Origin: Opitutia bacterium
GTDB lineage: Bacteria > Verrucomicrobiota > Verrucomicrobiia > Opitutales > Seribacteraceae
Reading direction: 5' to 3'
Assembly: GCA_002730975.1 (NCBI GenBank)
Contig: PCBO01000010.1
Coordinates: 22,734 to 86,733 of the forward strand
DNA length: 64,000 nucleotides
Positions 20,814-30,406 of this stretch are shown here, in pieces. Positions within the stretch are counted from its first letter, which is position 1; every line of letters begins with the position of its first letter. Both the position numbers and the translations under genes were made by a program. Below the pieces are notes generated by a model. That model saw only the letters and a list, made by a program, of their open reading frames with translations, had not been told where the DNA came from and made no database searches.

Positions 20814-21479
20814 TCACATGACATTTCGAACATTCATGAAAGCCTCGGCTGCAGGCAGGTGCATTGAGGACCCCCTAACCCTCGCCAATGACCTCAGGGT
20901 CTCGATTGATCTTTCGTGAGGAAATTTCTTGGACTGTGAACGGTAAAGCTTCATCGCTTCAATTTTCATATCAACAAAATTAGAGATGTTTACGAAAACT
21001 GATGGAATAAAATCTGGTGTAGATAATGGAATATCCCAATATGTTTCAGATAAAGTCTCGTAAGCAAGAATTGTGGAGGGAGCAAAGTCATAAAATGGTC
21101 TTGATGCAACCATTGCAGCATTTGAAAACCATTTGTGGTCTTGGTGCACATCACCAATAAAGGGGATGAAAAGGACATCTGGACTGACGCGGCGCATTAA
21201 GTCAGTGATGGATTTATTAACTTTTACATGCCCAACTGAATCAAGATTAAGAACAGGCAGGTCTAGGAAAATAGTTTCTTTAACGCCAAGCAACTGATGG
21301 GCTAGATATGCCTCTTGACGACCGATTACAGATATTTGCTCGTCAAAATCAGGAGCTTTAACACATGTTAAAATTGCGATGTAAACCTCATCACCCTCAC
21401 TGGACCATTTTGCAATAGTGCCGCCAACACCTAAGACTTCGTCGTCGGGATGGGGAGCAAGTACTAGGATTTTTCTCAT
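20814..21479 (-). CDS. PIG-L family N-deacetylase
   Basis: 221 aa; KILVLAPHPDDEVLGVGGTIAKW, IPFIGDVHQDHKWFSNAA. Confidence 0.9.
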   Translation of the reverse strand: MRKILVLAPHPDDEVLGVGGTIAKWSSEGDEVYIAILTCVKAPDFDEQISVIGRQEAYLAHQLLGVKETIFLDLPVLNLDSVGHVKVNKSITDLMRRVSPDVLFIPFIGDVHQDHKWFSNAAMVASRPFYDFAPSTILAYETLSETYWDIPLSTPDFIPSVFVNISNFVDMKIEAMKLYRSQSKKFPHERSIETLRSLARVRGSSMHLPAAEAFMNVRNVM

Positions 21480-22444
21480 TTGTTATTTTGACCGATTATT
21501 TTAGAGACTAGATCGTATCCAGAAAGGCCCATTCTACTTTGAACCTTGAGAACCTCGGATGGAATCTCTTCATTGTGTCCTGATACTTGTACTTTCTTGA
21601 CAATTAAATTAGTGTCGCCTCCACAAGAAACTATGGCATGTCCATTTTCAATGGCTTGTATTTGGCCAGGAATACCAGTGTACATTGGGCTTTTAATCAA
21701 ATCCGCTTCCCAAATGACAATTTCGCTGCCTCCATATAAGCTAAATGCGCCTGGATAAGGTTTCGAACTTGCTCGAATAAGAGTCCAAATATCAAGTGCA
21801 GGGAGTTCCCAGTTAATAAAGCCATCGATACGCGTTCTTTTAGAACAATAAGTCGCCGTTCCGTGGTTTTGAGCAGTACGAGGTAACACACCATCTTTCA
21901 AGAGAGGAAGAGCCTCATTTAACATGTTCTCAAGACCCAAAACCTGCTTGTCATACAAAGTTGACGCGGACTCATCATAATCTACTGAAATGGGGTTCTG
22001 AATTATAATGTCACCAGAATCAACCCCCTTATCAAGCCAAAACAAAGTTCCGGCAGTTTTGGTTCTGCCTTGCAAGATTGTCCACGGTATAACGGCTCGT
22101 CCACGATTTTCAGGTAAAGCAGATGGATGAAAACCAACGCAACCCACTTGCGGGATTTCTAGGAGATTGCGAGATAAAATCTGTGACCAGCCAATGCAAA
22201 ATATAAAATCTGGCTCATAGCTTTTAATTTTTTTTATGGATTCAGAAGAATTAATAAAGTCCGTGTGAACACATTCTATTCCATTTAAATTGGCAATTGG
22301 TACGAGATCTACATAGTCTGAATGACGATGACCTTTATCAAAGGGTAGCGTAAAAATAGCATTTAGGGGAAAGTCTAGAGCGATAAATCGCTCCAATGCC
22401 CTAAGTGATATTTGGACTGTCCCTATAAAAACTGCGGAACTCAT
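21476..22444 (-). CDS. Methionyl-tRNA formyltransferase-like (sugar N-formyltransferase candidate)
   Basis: 322 aa; CVGFHPSALPENRGRAVIPWTILQGRTKTAGTLFWLDKGVDSGDIIIQ. Confidence 0.83.
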   Translation of the reverse strand: MSSAVFIGTVQISLRALERFIALDFPLNAIFTLPFDKGHRHSDYVDLVPIANLNGIECVHTDFINSSESIKKIKSYEPDFIFCIGWSQILSRNLLEIPQVGCVGFHPSALPENRGRAVIPWTILQGRTKTAGTLFWLDKGVDSGDIIIQNPISVDYDESASTLYDKQVLGLENMLNEALPLLKDGVLPRTAQNHGTATYCSKRTRIDGFINWELPALDIWTLIRASSKPYPGAFSLYGGSEIVIWEADLIKSPMYTGIPGQIQAIENGHAIVSCGGDTNLIVKKVQVSGHNEEIPSEVLKVQSRMGLSGYDLVSKIIGQNNK

Positions 22445-23036
22445 TTAATGATCGTATAATTTCGGTTTCATTTCGTCGTTCACCGCAAAAGACAACTGAA
22501 ATAGTTTTAAAAAAAATTAAGACATCAATGAAAAGAGAACGATTTTCAACATACCACAAATCCAGTGAAAACATCTCGTCAATTGATAATTTAGTATTAC
22601 CACTAACCTGCGCCCAGCCTGTCAAACCTGGACGCATTGATTGCCTTTTCCGGGATAAAGCCAGTCTAGATTCGACCTCACTGACCAGTTTTGCCCTAGG
22701 ACCGACAATACTCATTTCACCCTTTAAAATGTTAATTAGATTCGGAAGCTCATCTAACTTACAGCGCCTTAAAACCTTACCGAATTTGGTAATTCTTAAA
22801 TCTGGCGGAAGAAGTTCATTAGAATCATCATACAAATCCAACATAGTTCTGAATTTGAAAATTAAAAATGGTCGATTCTGGTAACCTGCTCTAGACTGTG
22901 GAAAAAAAATACCGTCTTTGTTAGTCAAAAAAAGAATGATAGATATAAATAAAAGCAGAGGCAATGTAGTAAATAAAACAGCGCAAGTAACGACTATTTC
23001 GAAGATGCGAAACAGGAAAATATAAATTTTCAACAA
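22401..23036 (-). CDS. Phosphoglycosyl transferase (bacterial sugar transferase, PglC-like short form)
   Basis: 211 aa; FPQSRAGYQNRPFLIFKFRTML, LPNLINILKGEMSIVGPR, RPGLTGWAQVSG. Confidence 0.9.
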   Translation of the reverse strand: MLKIYIFLFRIFEIVVTCAVLFTTLPLLLFISIILFLTNKDGIFFPQSRAGYQNRPFLIFKFRTMLDLYDDSNELLPPDLRITKFGKVLRRCKLDELPNLINILKGEMSIVGPRAKLVSEVESRLALSRKRQSMRPGLTGWAQVSGNTKLSIDEMFSLDLWYVENRSLFIDVLIFFKTISVVFCGERRNETEIIRSLNEFRSFYRDSPNIT

Positions 23037-23060
23037 AGGGTATTGAATAAGTGAGCTAAA

Positions 23061-24020
23061 TCAAACAGTAGCCACTTGAGTTAATTGTGAAATGCACCTA
23101 ACCTGTTCAAGTAAATCAGAACCAATCGGACAAGTGGAGGGCTCTATGTTTTCAGTGAATTGTTGCCTTCCTTTAACACCTACAACCGAGCAAGAATGCG
23201 GTAATTCTTCAAGAACAAACTTGATTGCAAGTTGGGCTACCGACCAAGGAGGATGCTTCTGAGCCAAATGCCTGAGTTTATAAACAAGTTTAAGGTTTTC
23301 AAGGTACTTTTCCCCCTTGAAATTCTCGCTAGTGCCTCTTGAACGTCTATCGCAAGTATCAAAAGTGGATTTTTCCGAGTATTTCCCAGACAATAAACCT
23401 TGAGCCAAAACTCCGTAAGCAAGAAAAATAAGACCTTTGTTGAGGCAGATGTCGTTGATTCGGAGTTTTTCATTACAATTCAACAAATTGAACCCCATGG
23501 AAAAGAATTTAAAACCAGGCCAGTATCCTGCCAAGTTATCGATTTTATCCAAAGAGAAATTGCTAACCCCATAGCAACGGATTCTCCCATCTTCACGACA
23601 ACTTTCAAGTTTTTCAAATAAGCGATGCAATGGTGTTTTCCGATCTGGCCAGTGCACAAGATACAAATCTATGTAGTCAGTATTCAACCTCTCTAGGCTT
23701 GAGTCCAGAGCTCTCTCACAATAATCGGGGCTGTTATCGTAAAACACAGATCCATGTTCATCGAATCTCACCCCAAACTTGGTGGCAATAAAGGCATTGG
23801 AACGCGAATTACAAAGTGCCTTTCCCAATCGCTTTTCGGACTCACCTTTCCCGTAGCAATCAGCTGTATCAAATAAAAAGCAACCATTATTGACAGCGAA
23901 ATCAACTGCTAGCTCTATAGCCTCCAAATCGATCGCACCCCAATCATAACCTCCTAATTGCTCAGTACCAAAAGCGACTCTTTCAATCTCAACACCACTT
24001 AGCGTAGCGAGTTTGCCCAT
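23061..24020 (-). CDS. Aldo/keto reductase
   Basis: 319 aa; FDTADCYGKGESEKRLGKAL, ALDSSLERLNTDYIDLYLVHWPD. Confidence 0.87.
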   Translation of the reverse strand: MGKLATLSGVEIERVAFGTEQLGGYDWGAIDLEAIELAVDFAVNNGCFLFDTADCYGKGESEKRLGKALCNSRSNAFIATKFGVRFDEHGSVFYDNSPDYCERALDSSLERLNTDYIDLYLVHWPDRKTPLHRLFEKLESCREDGRIRCYGVSNFSLDKIDNLAGYWPGFKFFSMGFNLLNCNEKLRINDICLNKGLIFLAYGVLAQGLLSGKYSEKSTFDTCDRRSRGTSENFKGEKYLENLKLVYKLRHLAQKHPPWSVAQLAIKFVLEELPHSCSVVGVKGRQQFTENIEPSTCPIGSDLLEQVRCISQLTQVATV

Positions 24021-24044
24021 TTCTTATAAATCAAATTCTGAGGT

Positions 24045-24887
24045 TTACTTCCTAGGATTAGAAAGTTCTATTAACATGAGCCAACCATATTTGCCTATAA
24101 ATCGTGAGGACAATAAAATTCTATCTAAAAAATTAAAAAGTGGTAGCAGGACTGGAAAAAGAAATGTTTTTCTTAAAGGCACAAGGGATAAACTGATCAA
24201 ATGAAAATATTTCACCTCTACGTTGTGGAAAAATTTCTTCATAACATCAAAACTCTCCACTCCAAGTATATGCTCGACTTCCCACTCCGTACGTAAGTGT
24301 GGAGTTCTCTTGCGATACCAATGAATTAGTGGATTATGCCGCATTGCCTCCACGCAAATCATTTGTCCATTTGGTTTCATTACTCGAGCGAGTTCGGATA
24401 AAGCTGCTTCAAGATCTACATGGTGGAGTGCTCCATATTCTACACCTAAATCGAAAGTATTGTCTTCAAAAGTCATTTTTTCGCCGTCCATGACGACGAA
24501 CTTACACCTGTCTGCAACTTCAAATTTCTCCGCATTCTTATTCGCATTTGCCACTCCTTCAGGTGAAATGTCTATTCCGATACATTCGGCGCCGCAATTT
24601 GCTGCATAGACACCGTTTTCACCATTTCCACACGCAAAATCTAATATTTTTGTTGTTGGGGAACATTTCCGGTCCAGCCAATCGTGCTTGTATGCTTCAC
24701 TTGTTCCGGTAATCGAATAATACTTCATGTTAGCGAAGTAGTAGTTAAACTTTTCCTTATCAGCAATTAGATCATCGAGGTCTTCCGCCTGATGGGCGAC
24801 ATGGGTATCAGAGATGCGTTCAAAACCCTGAAGGATCTCTCGACGTTTTTTTGAATGCTCAATTTCTTTAAGTTTTCTTTCTTCCAT
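24045..24887 (-). CDS. Class I SAM-dependent methyltransferase
   Basis: 280 aa; KILDFACGNGENGVYAANCGAECIGIDISPEGV, EYGALHHVDLEAALSELARVMKPNG. Confidence 0.88.
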   Translation of the reverse strand: MEERKLKEIEHSKKRREILQGFERISDTHVAHQAEDLDDLIADKEKFNYYFANMKYYSITGTSEAYKHDWLDRKCSPTTKILDFACGNGENGVYAANCGAECIGIDISPEGVANANKNAEKFEVADRCKFVVMDGEKMTFEDNTFDLGVEYGALHHVDLEAALSELARVMKPNGQMICVEAMRHNPLIHWYRKRTPHLRTEWEVEHILGVESFDVMKKFFHNVEVKYFHLISLSLVPLRKTFLFPVLLPLFNFLDRILLSSRFIGKYGWLMLIELSNPRK

Positions 24888-24895
24888 AATAAATT

Positions 24896-26131
24896 TCAGA
24901 TTACATTAATATTAGATGTATTGATGAGAAGTTGCTCCATCTTCTCCCCCAAGAAGTTCATATTGTATTTACTCTCGACATGCTGCCTACCAATCTCCCC
25001 CATCCGTTTCCTTTGAGATGGAGTCATTGCTAACAATTCCTCAAAAGCATTGGCTAACAAATCAGGTTTCTCTGGGTCAACGCTTATGCCTGAACCAGAT
25101 TCCTTTGCTGGGTCGTTTGGTGCTGTACCTGAAAAAACTACGGGGCGGGAAGATCCGTAATAATCATAAATTTTGTTGAGATTCAAACCAAATCGATATG
25201 AATCCGACTGAGTAACGCATGCTACAAGAATATCCGACTCCATTTGTACATTCGGAACTTCCGACTTTGGTACTGAATCTCTAAATTCAATATTAGTTAA
25301 GCCCAATTTTTTGGATTCATCAACGCATTCTTGCTTTTTTACTCCATCACCAATCATTATAAATTTGAACTTACCTCTTTGTCGTTTGTTAAGAATGTTC
25401 GCTGCTCGAACCAAGGTAATAACATCATGTGCTTGCCCAAAACCACCTACGTACATGACAGTAAGCGGCATATTTTTTCCACCATCATACGTATCCTTGC
25501 CAGTAAAACGATTAAGGCTAACTCCATTGGGAGTCCAATGAACTTTAACAGGGTCACCACCACTTTCCGCCACATGGTCGCACAGATAGGGTAAAGTTGA
25601 AGAAATGACACTGGCTTGCCGGTACAATTGCTTTTCCAAATGCCTAAAGGCGAAATAAATCGGGCTCCATTTCGACAAACCTCCATCATCGACAAGAATC
25701 GCAGGCCAAACATCTCGAACCTCAAAAACAAATGGTGCATTTTTACGCTTTGCGATTCTGGCAGCTGCCCAGCCGGTACCAAGAGGAACTGAAGGACCAA
25801 GAACCACATCGGGCACATCAGATAAAACACTGGCAACTTGAAGACAACGAAGCGCATTAGATAACATATTCAAACCCCGCCCAAGCCCATTCCCGGAATA
25901 TGGAATTGTCTTTAGCCAAACAATACGGATCCCATCGATGTTTTCGATTCGCCACTTTTCCGATTGCTCTAAGATATCTAGGTGACTCCAATGGCAAAAG
26001 CTATTGGTAAAAAAAGTCACCTTGTGCCCCCTTTTTACTAATTCCAAAGAATAATCATACGTCCTCGAAGATAATCCACGGGGTTGATCGTGAGCAGAAA
26101 AATACCAAATATTCAATGAAACCACTATCAA
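24896..26131 (-). CDS. Glycosyltransferase family 4 (WbuB-like)
   Basis: 411 aa; QPRGLSSRTYDYSLELVKRGHKVTFFT, VFEVRDVWPAILVDDGGL, PNGVSLNRF. Confidence 0.86.
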   Translation of the reverse strand: MIVVSLNIWYFSAHDQPRGLSSRTYDYSLELVKRGHKVTFFTNSFCHWSHLDILEQSEKWRIENIDGIRIVWLKTIPYSGNGLGRGLNMLSNALRCLQVASVLSDVPDVVLGPSVPLGTGWAAARIAKRKNAPFVFEVRDVWPAILVDDGGLSKWSPIYFAFRHLEKQLYRQASVISSTLPYLCDHVAESGGDPVKVHWTPNGVSLNRFTGKDTYDGGKNMPLTVMYVGGFGQAHDVITLVRAANILNKRQRGKFKFIMIGDGVKKQECVDESKKLGLTNIEFRDSVPKSEVPNVQMESDILVACVTQSDSYRFGLNLNKIYDYYGSSRPVVFSGTAPNDPAKESGSGISVDPEKPDLLANAFEELLAMTPSQRKRMGEIGRQHVESKYNMNFLGEKMEQLLINTSNINVI

Positions 26132-26156
26132 AGGGTGCGAAAAATCAAGGTGTCGA

Positions 26157-27974
26157 CTAGTATAACTTAGAGACTTGATTTATAGTTTTTATAGCATACT
26201 CGAAATCGATGCCCACTGCATCAAGATACCAACGAATGTTTTGATACCTAGGACGATTTTCTTCTTCAATTAACTCTAGAGCCTCAAGTCTAGTAAGTTG
26301 ACCTTCCCGAATTTGGTTGCTTCTAAAGGTGTCGTGTTCAGTAAAACCGGCAATGGTATAATAGGCGTAATTGTAAAATGCAGCAGTTCCATCCCCAATA
26401 CGCCATGTTGTTTTGGTATCGGGAGCCTTTTCCCAATCATAGATATCCAGTGTACGATCAGATTCCTGCTCTTCCCAAGAAAAATAGTCAAAAAGGTGAA
26501 AATAATCAGTTTTCTTATGAATACTCCTCCAATATTCTCCTGAAATCGTATCATACAATGAACCATTCAAGTATCCCGGGTTTCTGAGATACTGAAAGGT
26601 CCTATTAAACTGATATCTAAGTTGCCTACGGATGCCTTGACTATAAACTAATTCTTCTTCGAATGCAGGAGGAATTCCGAGAAAACCAGCTTTGAAGTGA
26701 GTCACCTCGAGCGGATTTACACCCCATAAGTTAAGTCCTATACCTGTCTGCTTTTTGACTGTCTCCACATGCTGAAAAAAGTGTTTATCCCCTGCCGTTA
26801 AAACGCTGAGCATGCCGAGATGCGGACGTTGCAACCACGCAGACAGATTTTTTCTTATATTGTCTCTCTTTTTCTCGATATCTGCAGCAACTATAATATT
26901 TTCAACATTCAAGGCTGAACACATTCTACTAATATTTCGCCTAGCCAGATCGGTAACCATTCCCCAGTCATAGGTATAAGTTATGGGTCTCATCCCTAAC
27001 TCTTCAACAGCAAGATGCAAAGAGTAACTGCTATCCCTTCCCCCCGAAAAAGGTATTATGCAATCTGGCTTTCCGGATCTTTTATATGGTTCTACTAGTT
27101 CCCTTAGAACACTGATTGGCTTAGTTTTATTTTTGGACTTGTAGTTGTGACAGTAATTACAAACACCATCTTCACCAAATCTGATGAATGGCATAGTTTC
27201 AGGCAACACGCAACATGAGCATCGTCTAAGAGAAGATTTATCATAGACAAGCAAACTTTCCTGTTGTGAATTTTTCTGAAGTGATGGCAAAAGATCTCTT
27301 GAACTCTTTTGAACGAATTGATGCTCACGCATGAGCGGAGATGACTTGTTGATGTCAATAATCAGGGTCTTTGGTACTGCGGAAATGTCATCACAAGATA
27401 TTTTTAATAGTGGGTACTCTTCAGAAGAAAAAAATGTCGTTCCATTTTTATTTCCAGTATAAAGGCTTCCATTATTTGTCATCAGTAAGACACAACCATG
27501 CATTGGCATCAAAATAGCGGCCGAAACGACACCTTTGCATTTTTTGAGAACCTCACCGGCCGCATCTTTTACGCTGACGCCATTACTTAAATATTCACTC
27601 ATTAACGCTGGTATGATTTCAGTATCTATAGTCAGGTTTCGTTCTTGTTTAGTGGTTTCCCATAGTTCATCAGCATTAACGACTATTCCGTTATGCAAAG
27701 TAACAATTCCATCTCGCACAATAGGCTGGTTGTCATGCATCCCATCCGTAACCAAACGACTGTGCCCCATAGTAAGATATGAATCACCAAAATCAACTTT
27801 TCTCAGTAAATCGAGAAGGGTCGAGTCCGAACGAGACACATTACAAATCTCATCTCCGCAGATAACGACACCTGAAGAATCACGACCTCTTTGCTGGGCA
27901 TATTTCGCAAGAATTCTTACATCCTTGGTATAATTGCCTTTAGTCTCGGATATAAAGCCGAATATTCCACACAT
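26157..27974 (-). CDS. Fused class II glutamine amidotransferase domain + N-acetyl sugar amidotransferase (WbpG-like PP-loop) protein
   Basis: 605 aa; N-terminal MCGIFGFISETKG...RGRDSSGVV...TMGHSRLVTDGMHDNQPI (Ntn GATase). C-terminal RRCSCCVLPETMPFIRFGEDGVCNYCHNYK + IIPFSGGRDSSYSLHLAVEELG (Cys-rich + PP-loop as in WbpG/PseA). Confidence 0.85.
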   Translation of the reverse strand: MCGIFGFISETKGNYTKDVRILAKYAQQRGRDSSGVVICGDEICNVSRSDSTLLDLLRKVDFGDSYLTMGHSRLVTDGMHDNQPIVRDGIVTLHNGIVVNADELWETTKQERNLTIDTEIIPALMSEYLSNGVSVKDAAGEVLKKCKGVVSAAILMPMHGCVLLMTNNGSLYTGNKNGTTFFSSEEYPLLKISCDDISAVPKTLIIDINKSSPLMREHQFVQKSSRDLLPSLQKNSQQESLLVYDKSSLRRCSCCVLPETMPFIRFGEDGVCNYCHNYKSKNKTKPISVLRELVEPYKRSGKPDCIIPFSGGRDSSYSLHLAVEELGMRPITYTYDWGMVTDLARRNISRMCSALNVENIIVAADIEKKRDNIRKNLSAWLQRPHLGMLSVLTAGDKHFFQHVETVKKQTGIGLNLWGVNPLEVTHFKAGFLGIPPAFEEELVYSQGIRRQLRYQFNRTFQYLRNPGYLNGSLYDTISGEYWRSIHKKTDYFHLFDYFSWEEQESDRTLDIYDWEKAPDTKTTWRIGDGTAAFYNYAYYTIAGFTEHDTFRSNQIREGQLTRLEALELIEEENRPRYQNIRWYLDAVGIDFEYAIKTINQVSKLY

Positions 27975-28158
27975 AATATAATTTAATAATCAGGAGGTTA
28001 TATAAAGGAATCAGTAAAATTGCCTTGAAGGTATTTGCCCAAGTGAACCAATCCATCAAAGATCATCCAAAGTGGATTTCAAATGAGAGGAAGATTAAAA
28101 TCTTTTTAATATGAGATTTCCAGTGGGTTTAAATTACTCGAATCGTATGAATTCAGTT

Positions 28159-28956
28159 CTAATGATCAACAGATTTCAATCCCACCGGTTCCCTCTCAAT
28201 TTTTTTACGAATGCGGACCGCATCACGATTAGAAATGCCTCTGGTCATATTGCTAGGTTCAAGAAACGTATCAATGAATTCAACTTGTCCAGTCTCATAC
28301 ATTCCAATTACCTTTGAAAACATTTCGGCCTGAGATTGCAGAGAATATATTTCACCTTGTTGACCAAGAGTAGCTGCATCGGCTTTGATTGTTTCTCTTA
28401 ATATTACGGGCCCAGTGTCTATACCCTCGTCTACGATATGTACGGATATTGCAGGCAAAAAACCATCGCGCACCATACACAAAGTAGAACCTAAACCTCT
28501 GTATGAAGGAATCCATCCCGGATGAGCATTCAGTGTTCCGTATTTGGGCAAAGAAAAAGTTCCGCAACCAACCAGACAGTCAACGGAAAGTAAAAGTAAG
28601 TCTAACTTAGCGGCTTTAATCTTTGTCCTACAATCTTCACTATTAACACTGTCCACAAAATGTAACTCAGGTGGCAAAAAGGTGCTTTGATCAACTGGTT
28701 TATTTTTTTTTATTTTTTTTGATGATATCGCATAAAAAACCCGAAGGAGTGTTGCCTTCAAACCCGCAGCTTTTAGTTTTCTTACCAGTCTCGTGAACTG
28801 AATTTTGAAACTTGGCTGTAACAAAAAAGCGACGTCGGGAGGATACCCAAAATTATTAAGTTCTTGTAACAGAACTTTTGTGGCAGAGTTGTCAGCCATA
28901 CCCAAAAGACCAACACGAAGCCCTTGACCGCTTGCTATAGGGTTAGGACAACTCAT
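28159..28956 (-). CDS. Formyltransferase-like protein (methionyl-tRNA formyltransferase fold)
   Basis: 265 aa; GTLNAHPGWIPSYRGLGSTLCMVRDGFLPAISVHIVDEGIDTGPVILRETI. Confidence 0.78.
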   Translation of the reverse strand: MSCPNPIASGQGLRVGLLGMADNSATKVLLQELNNFGYPPDVAFLLQPSFKIQFTRLVRKLKAAGLKATLLRVFYAISSKKIKKNKPVDQSTFLPPELHFVDSVNSEDCRTKIKAAKLDLLLLSVDCLVGCGTFSLPKYGTLNAHPGWIPSYRGLGSTLCMVRDGFLPAISVHIVDEGIDTGPVILRETIKADAATLGQQGEIYSLQSQAEMFSKVIGMYETGQVEFIDTFLEPSNMTRGISNRDAVRIRKKIEREPVGLKSVDH

Positions 28957-30379
28957 TCCTTCTTTGGTGCCAGTGCTTGGTAAGTTCCCAAGGAGTAGTC
29001 ACCCAAACATCGTCATGGGCAAGAATTTTATGTAAAATTTTATCCAAAACCTGAATATGACCTTTGTAAAAATAACTATTACAAGCAGATTCAGTATGCC
29101 AATCCAAAGTCAGAACACCGCCATTTTCAGATACACTCCTGATAACATCTTCGGCCGCTTTGCTGCATTCCTCAATATCAAAGTCATCACCATCTCGCAT
29201 GGGAATTATGTGTCCATCCATGATGGCCGTAGGAATCGAATAAATATCCAATCCCTTTTCCCTGGCTGGATCCCAAGGGCGGAAAGGCAAACAAGTTCCA
29301 GCGCGAAAACCAACAGAATCCCGCCATGCGATTGACAGGTCATATCTAAATCCAGAATTCACATGTTTGCGGTAAGTCAAATGAGGTTTGCGCCAATCAA
29401 GAGCCCAATAATGATGCCTCAGGCCAAAAATGGGTTGCTCCAATTTGTCTTCGAGGAATTCCTTACCTTTGATAAACTCGTTGATACTAGTTTTTGCATG
29501 AATGGGCGGATGCAATCCAAATTCCCAACCATCCTTAGCCATGGACCTAAGTTCTTCCCATTTGAAATCTGCATCCCCTACGGAAGAACGCCAGTCACTT
29601 AAGTCTAGAGACAATCCATGACGAAAATATAAATAGAAGGCACTTTGAATGTCTTTTGCATTCTCAGCTTCTTTCCACTTAGAAAAACCGTAAAGAGGAT
29701 TTTTCTCCAGAGGCTTTAGCATATGTCGGAAACCATCCAGAACCATTTTAAACCTCAATGGATGTCGAGTGATGCCCTTCACGAAATTAAAAGCTAATTC
29801 TGGCTTTGCGCTTATGGAAACCGCATCCGTATCATGCGTAAGTAATAAAGCCCATTTCTTACCTCCGGGCCATTTATCAATAGTTGACTGGTTCGGGTTT
29901 AGTTGATGAAGAGATCGAAGAATAACTTTGGTATGATTCTCAACAATCGGTTCAGCTCGGACGGCAAATCTCTGCTTGGGCAGAGAAGTCGTACTGAAAA
30001 TTCCCCTTCTATCTCTATCTTTGGGACAAACTTGTAATTCGTCTGAGAATGCAAGGAGTCTAAAGACACCGCCGATAATGTCTGTTGCCTCGGGCTTATC
30101 CACACTTTCATGGGCCCACAACAAAGGGTCACCAAGAGCCTTGAATAAGCCTGTGCCATCATAACAACGCGGATTGTAGGGCAAGCAAACCGTTCGAGCA
30201 TCAGTCACTTCCTCACCGTAAACCAAATGAAAAGGCCCCTTACTCCGATCACATGAAACTTCGATGCGAATCCCAAGTCGGGCAGAGATTTCCGAAATGC
30301 TATACTCGATTTGCGGCAGATGCTCAACAGCAGCACCAGCCACAAAACACTGAATATCAGAAGTATTAGTTTCACTCAT
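28943..30379 (-). CDS. Polysaccharide deacetylase-like protein, copy 1
   Basis: 478 aa; WALLLTHDTDAVSI, EFGLHPPIHAKTSINEFIKGKEFLEDKLEQPIFGLRHHYW, GGVLTLDWHTESACNSYF. Confidence 0.7.
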   Translation of the reverse strand: MSETNTSDIQCFVAGAAVEHLPQIEYSISEISARLGIRIEVSCDRSKGPFHLVYGEEVTDARTVCLPYNPRCYDGTGLFKALGDPLLWAHESVDKPEATDIIGGVFRLLAFSDELQVCPKDRDRRGIFSTTSLPKQRFAVRAEPIVENHTKVILRSLHQLNPNQSTIDKWPGGKKWALLLTHDTDAVSISAKPELAFNFVKGITRHPLRFKMVLDGFRHMLKPLEKNPLYGFSKWKEAENAKDIQSAFYLYFRHGLSLDLSDWRSSVGDADFKWEELRSMAKDGWEFGLHPPIHAKTSINEFIKGKEFLEDKLEQPIFGLRHHYWALDWRKPHLTYRKHVNSGFRYDLSIAWRDSVGFRAGTCLPFRPWDPAREKGLDIYSIPTAIMDGHIIPMRDGDDFDIEECSKAAEDVIRSVSENGGVLTLDWHTESACNSYFYKGHIQVLDKILHKILAHDDVWVTTPWELTKHWHQRRNELS

Positions 30380-30406
30380 CTGGTGGCAATAATATAAAAG
30401 GTGATG

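Noticed and set aside
21476-22444. Translation-initiation methionyl-tRNA formyltransferase (fmt)
   Set aside because: Embedded between a PIG-L deacetylase and a phosphoglycosyl transferase with no def/rsmB neighbours; more likely a sugar N-formyltransferase.
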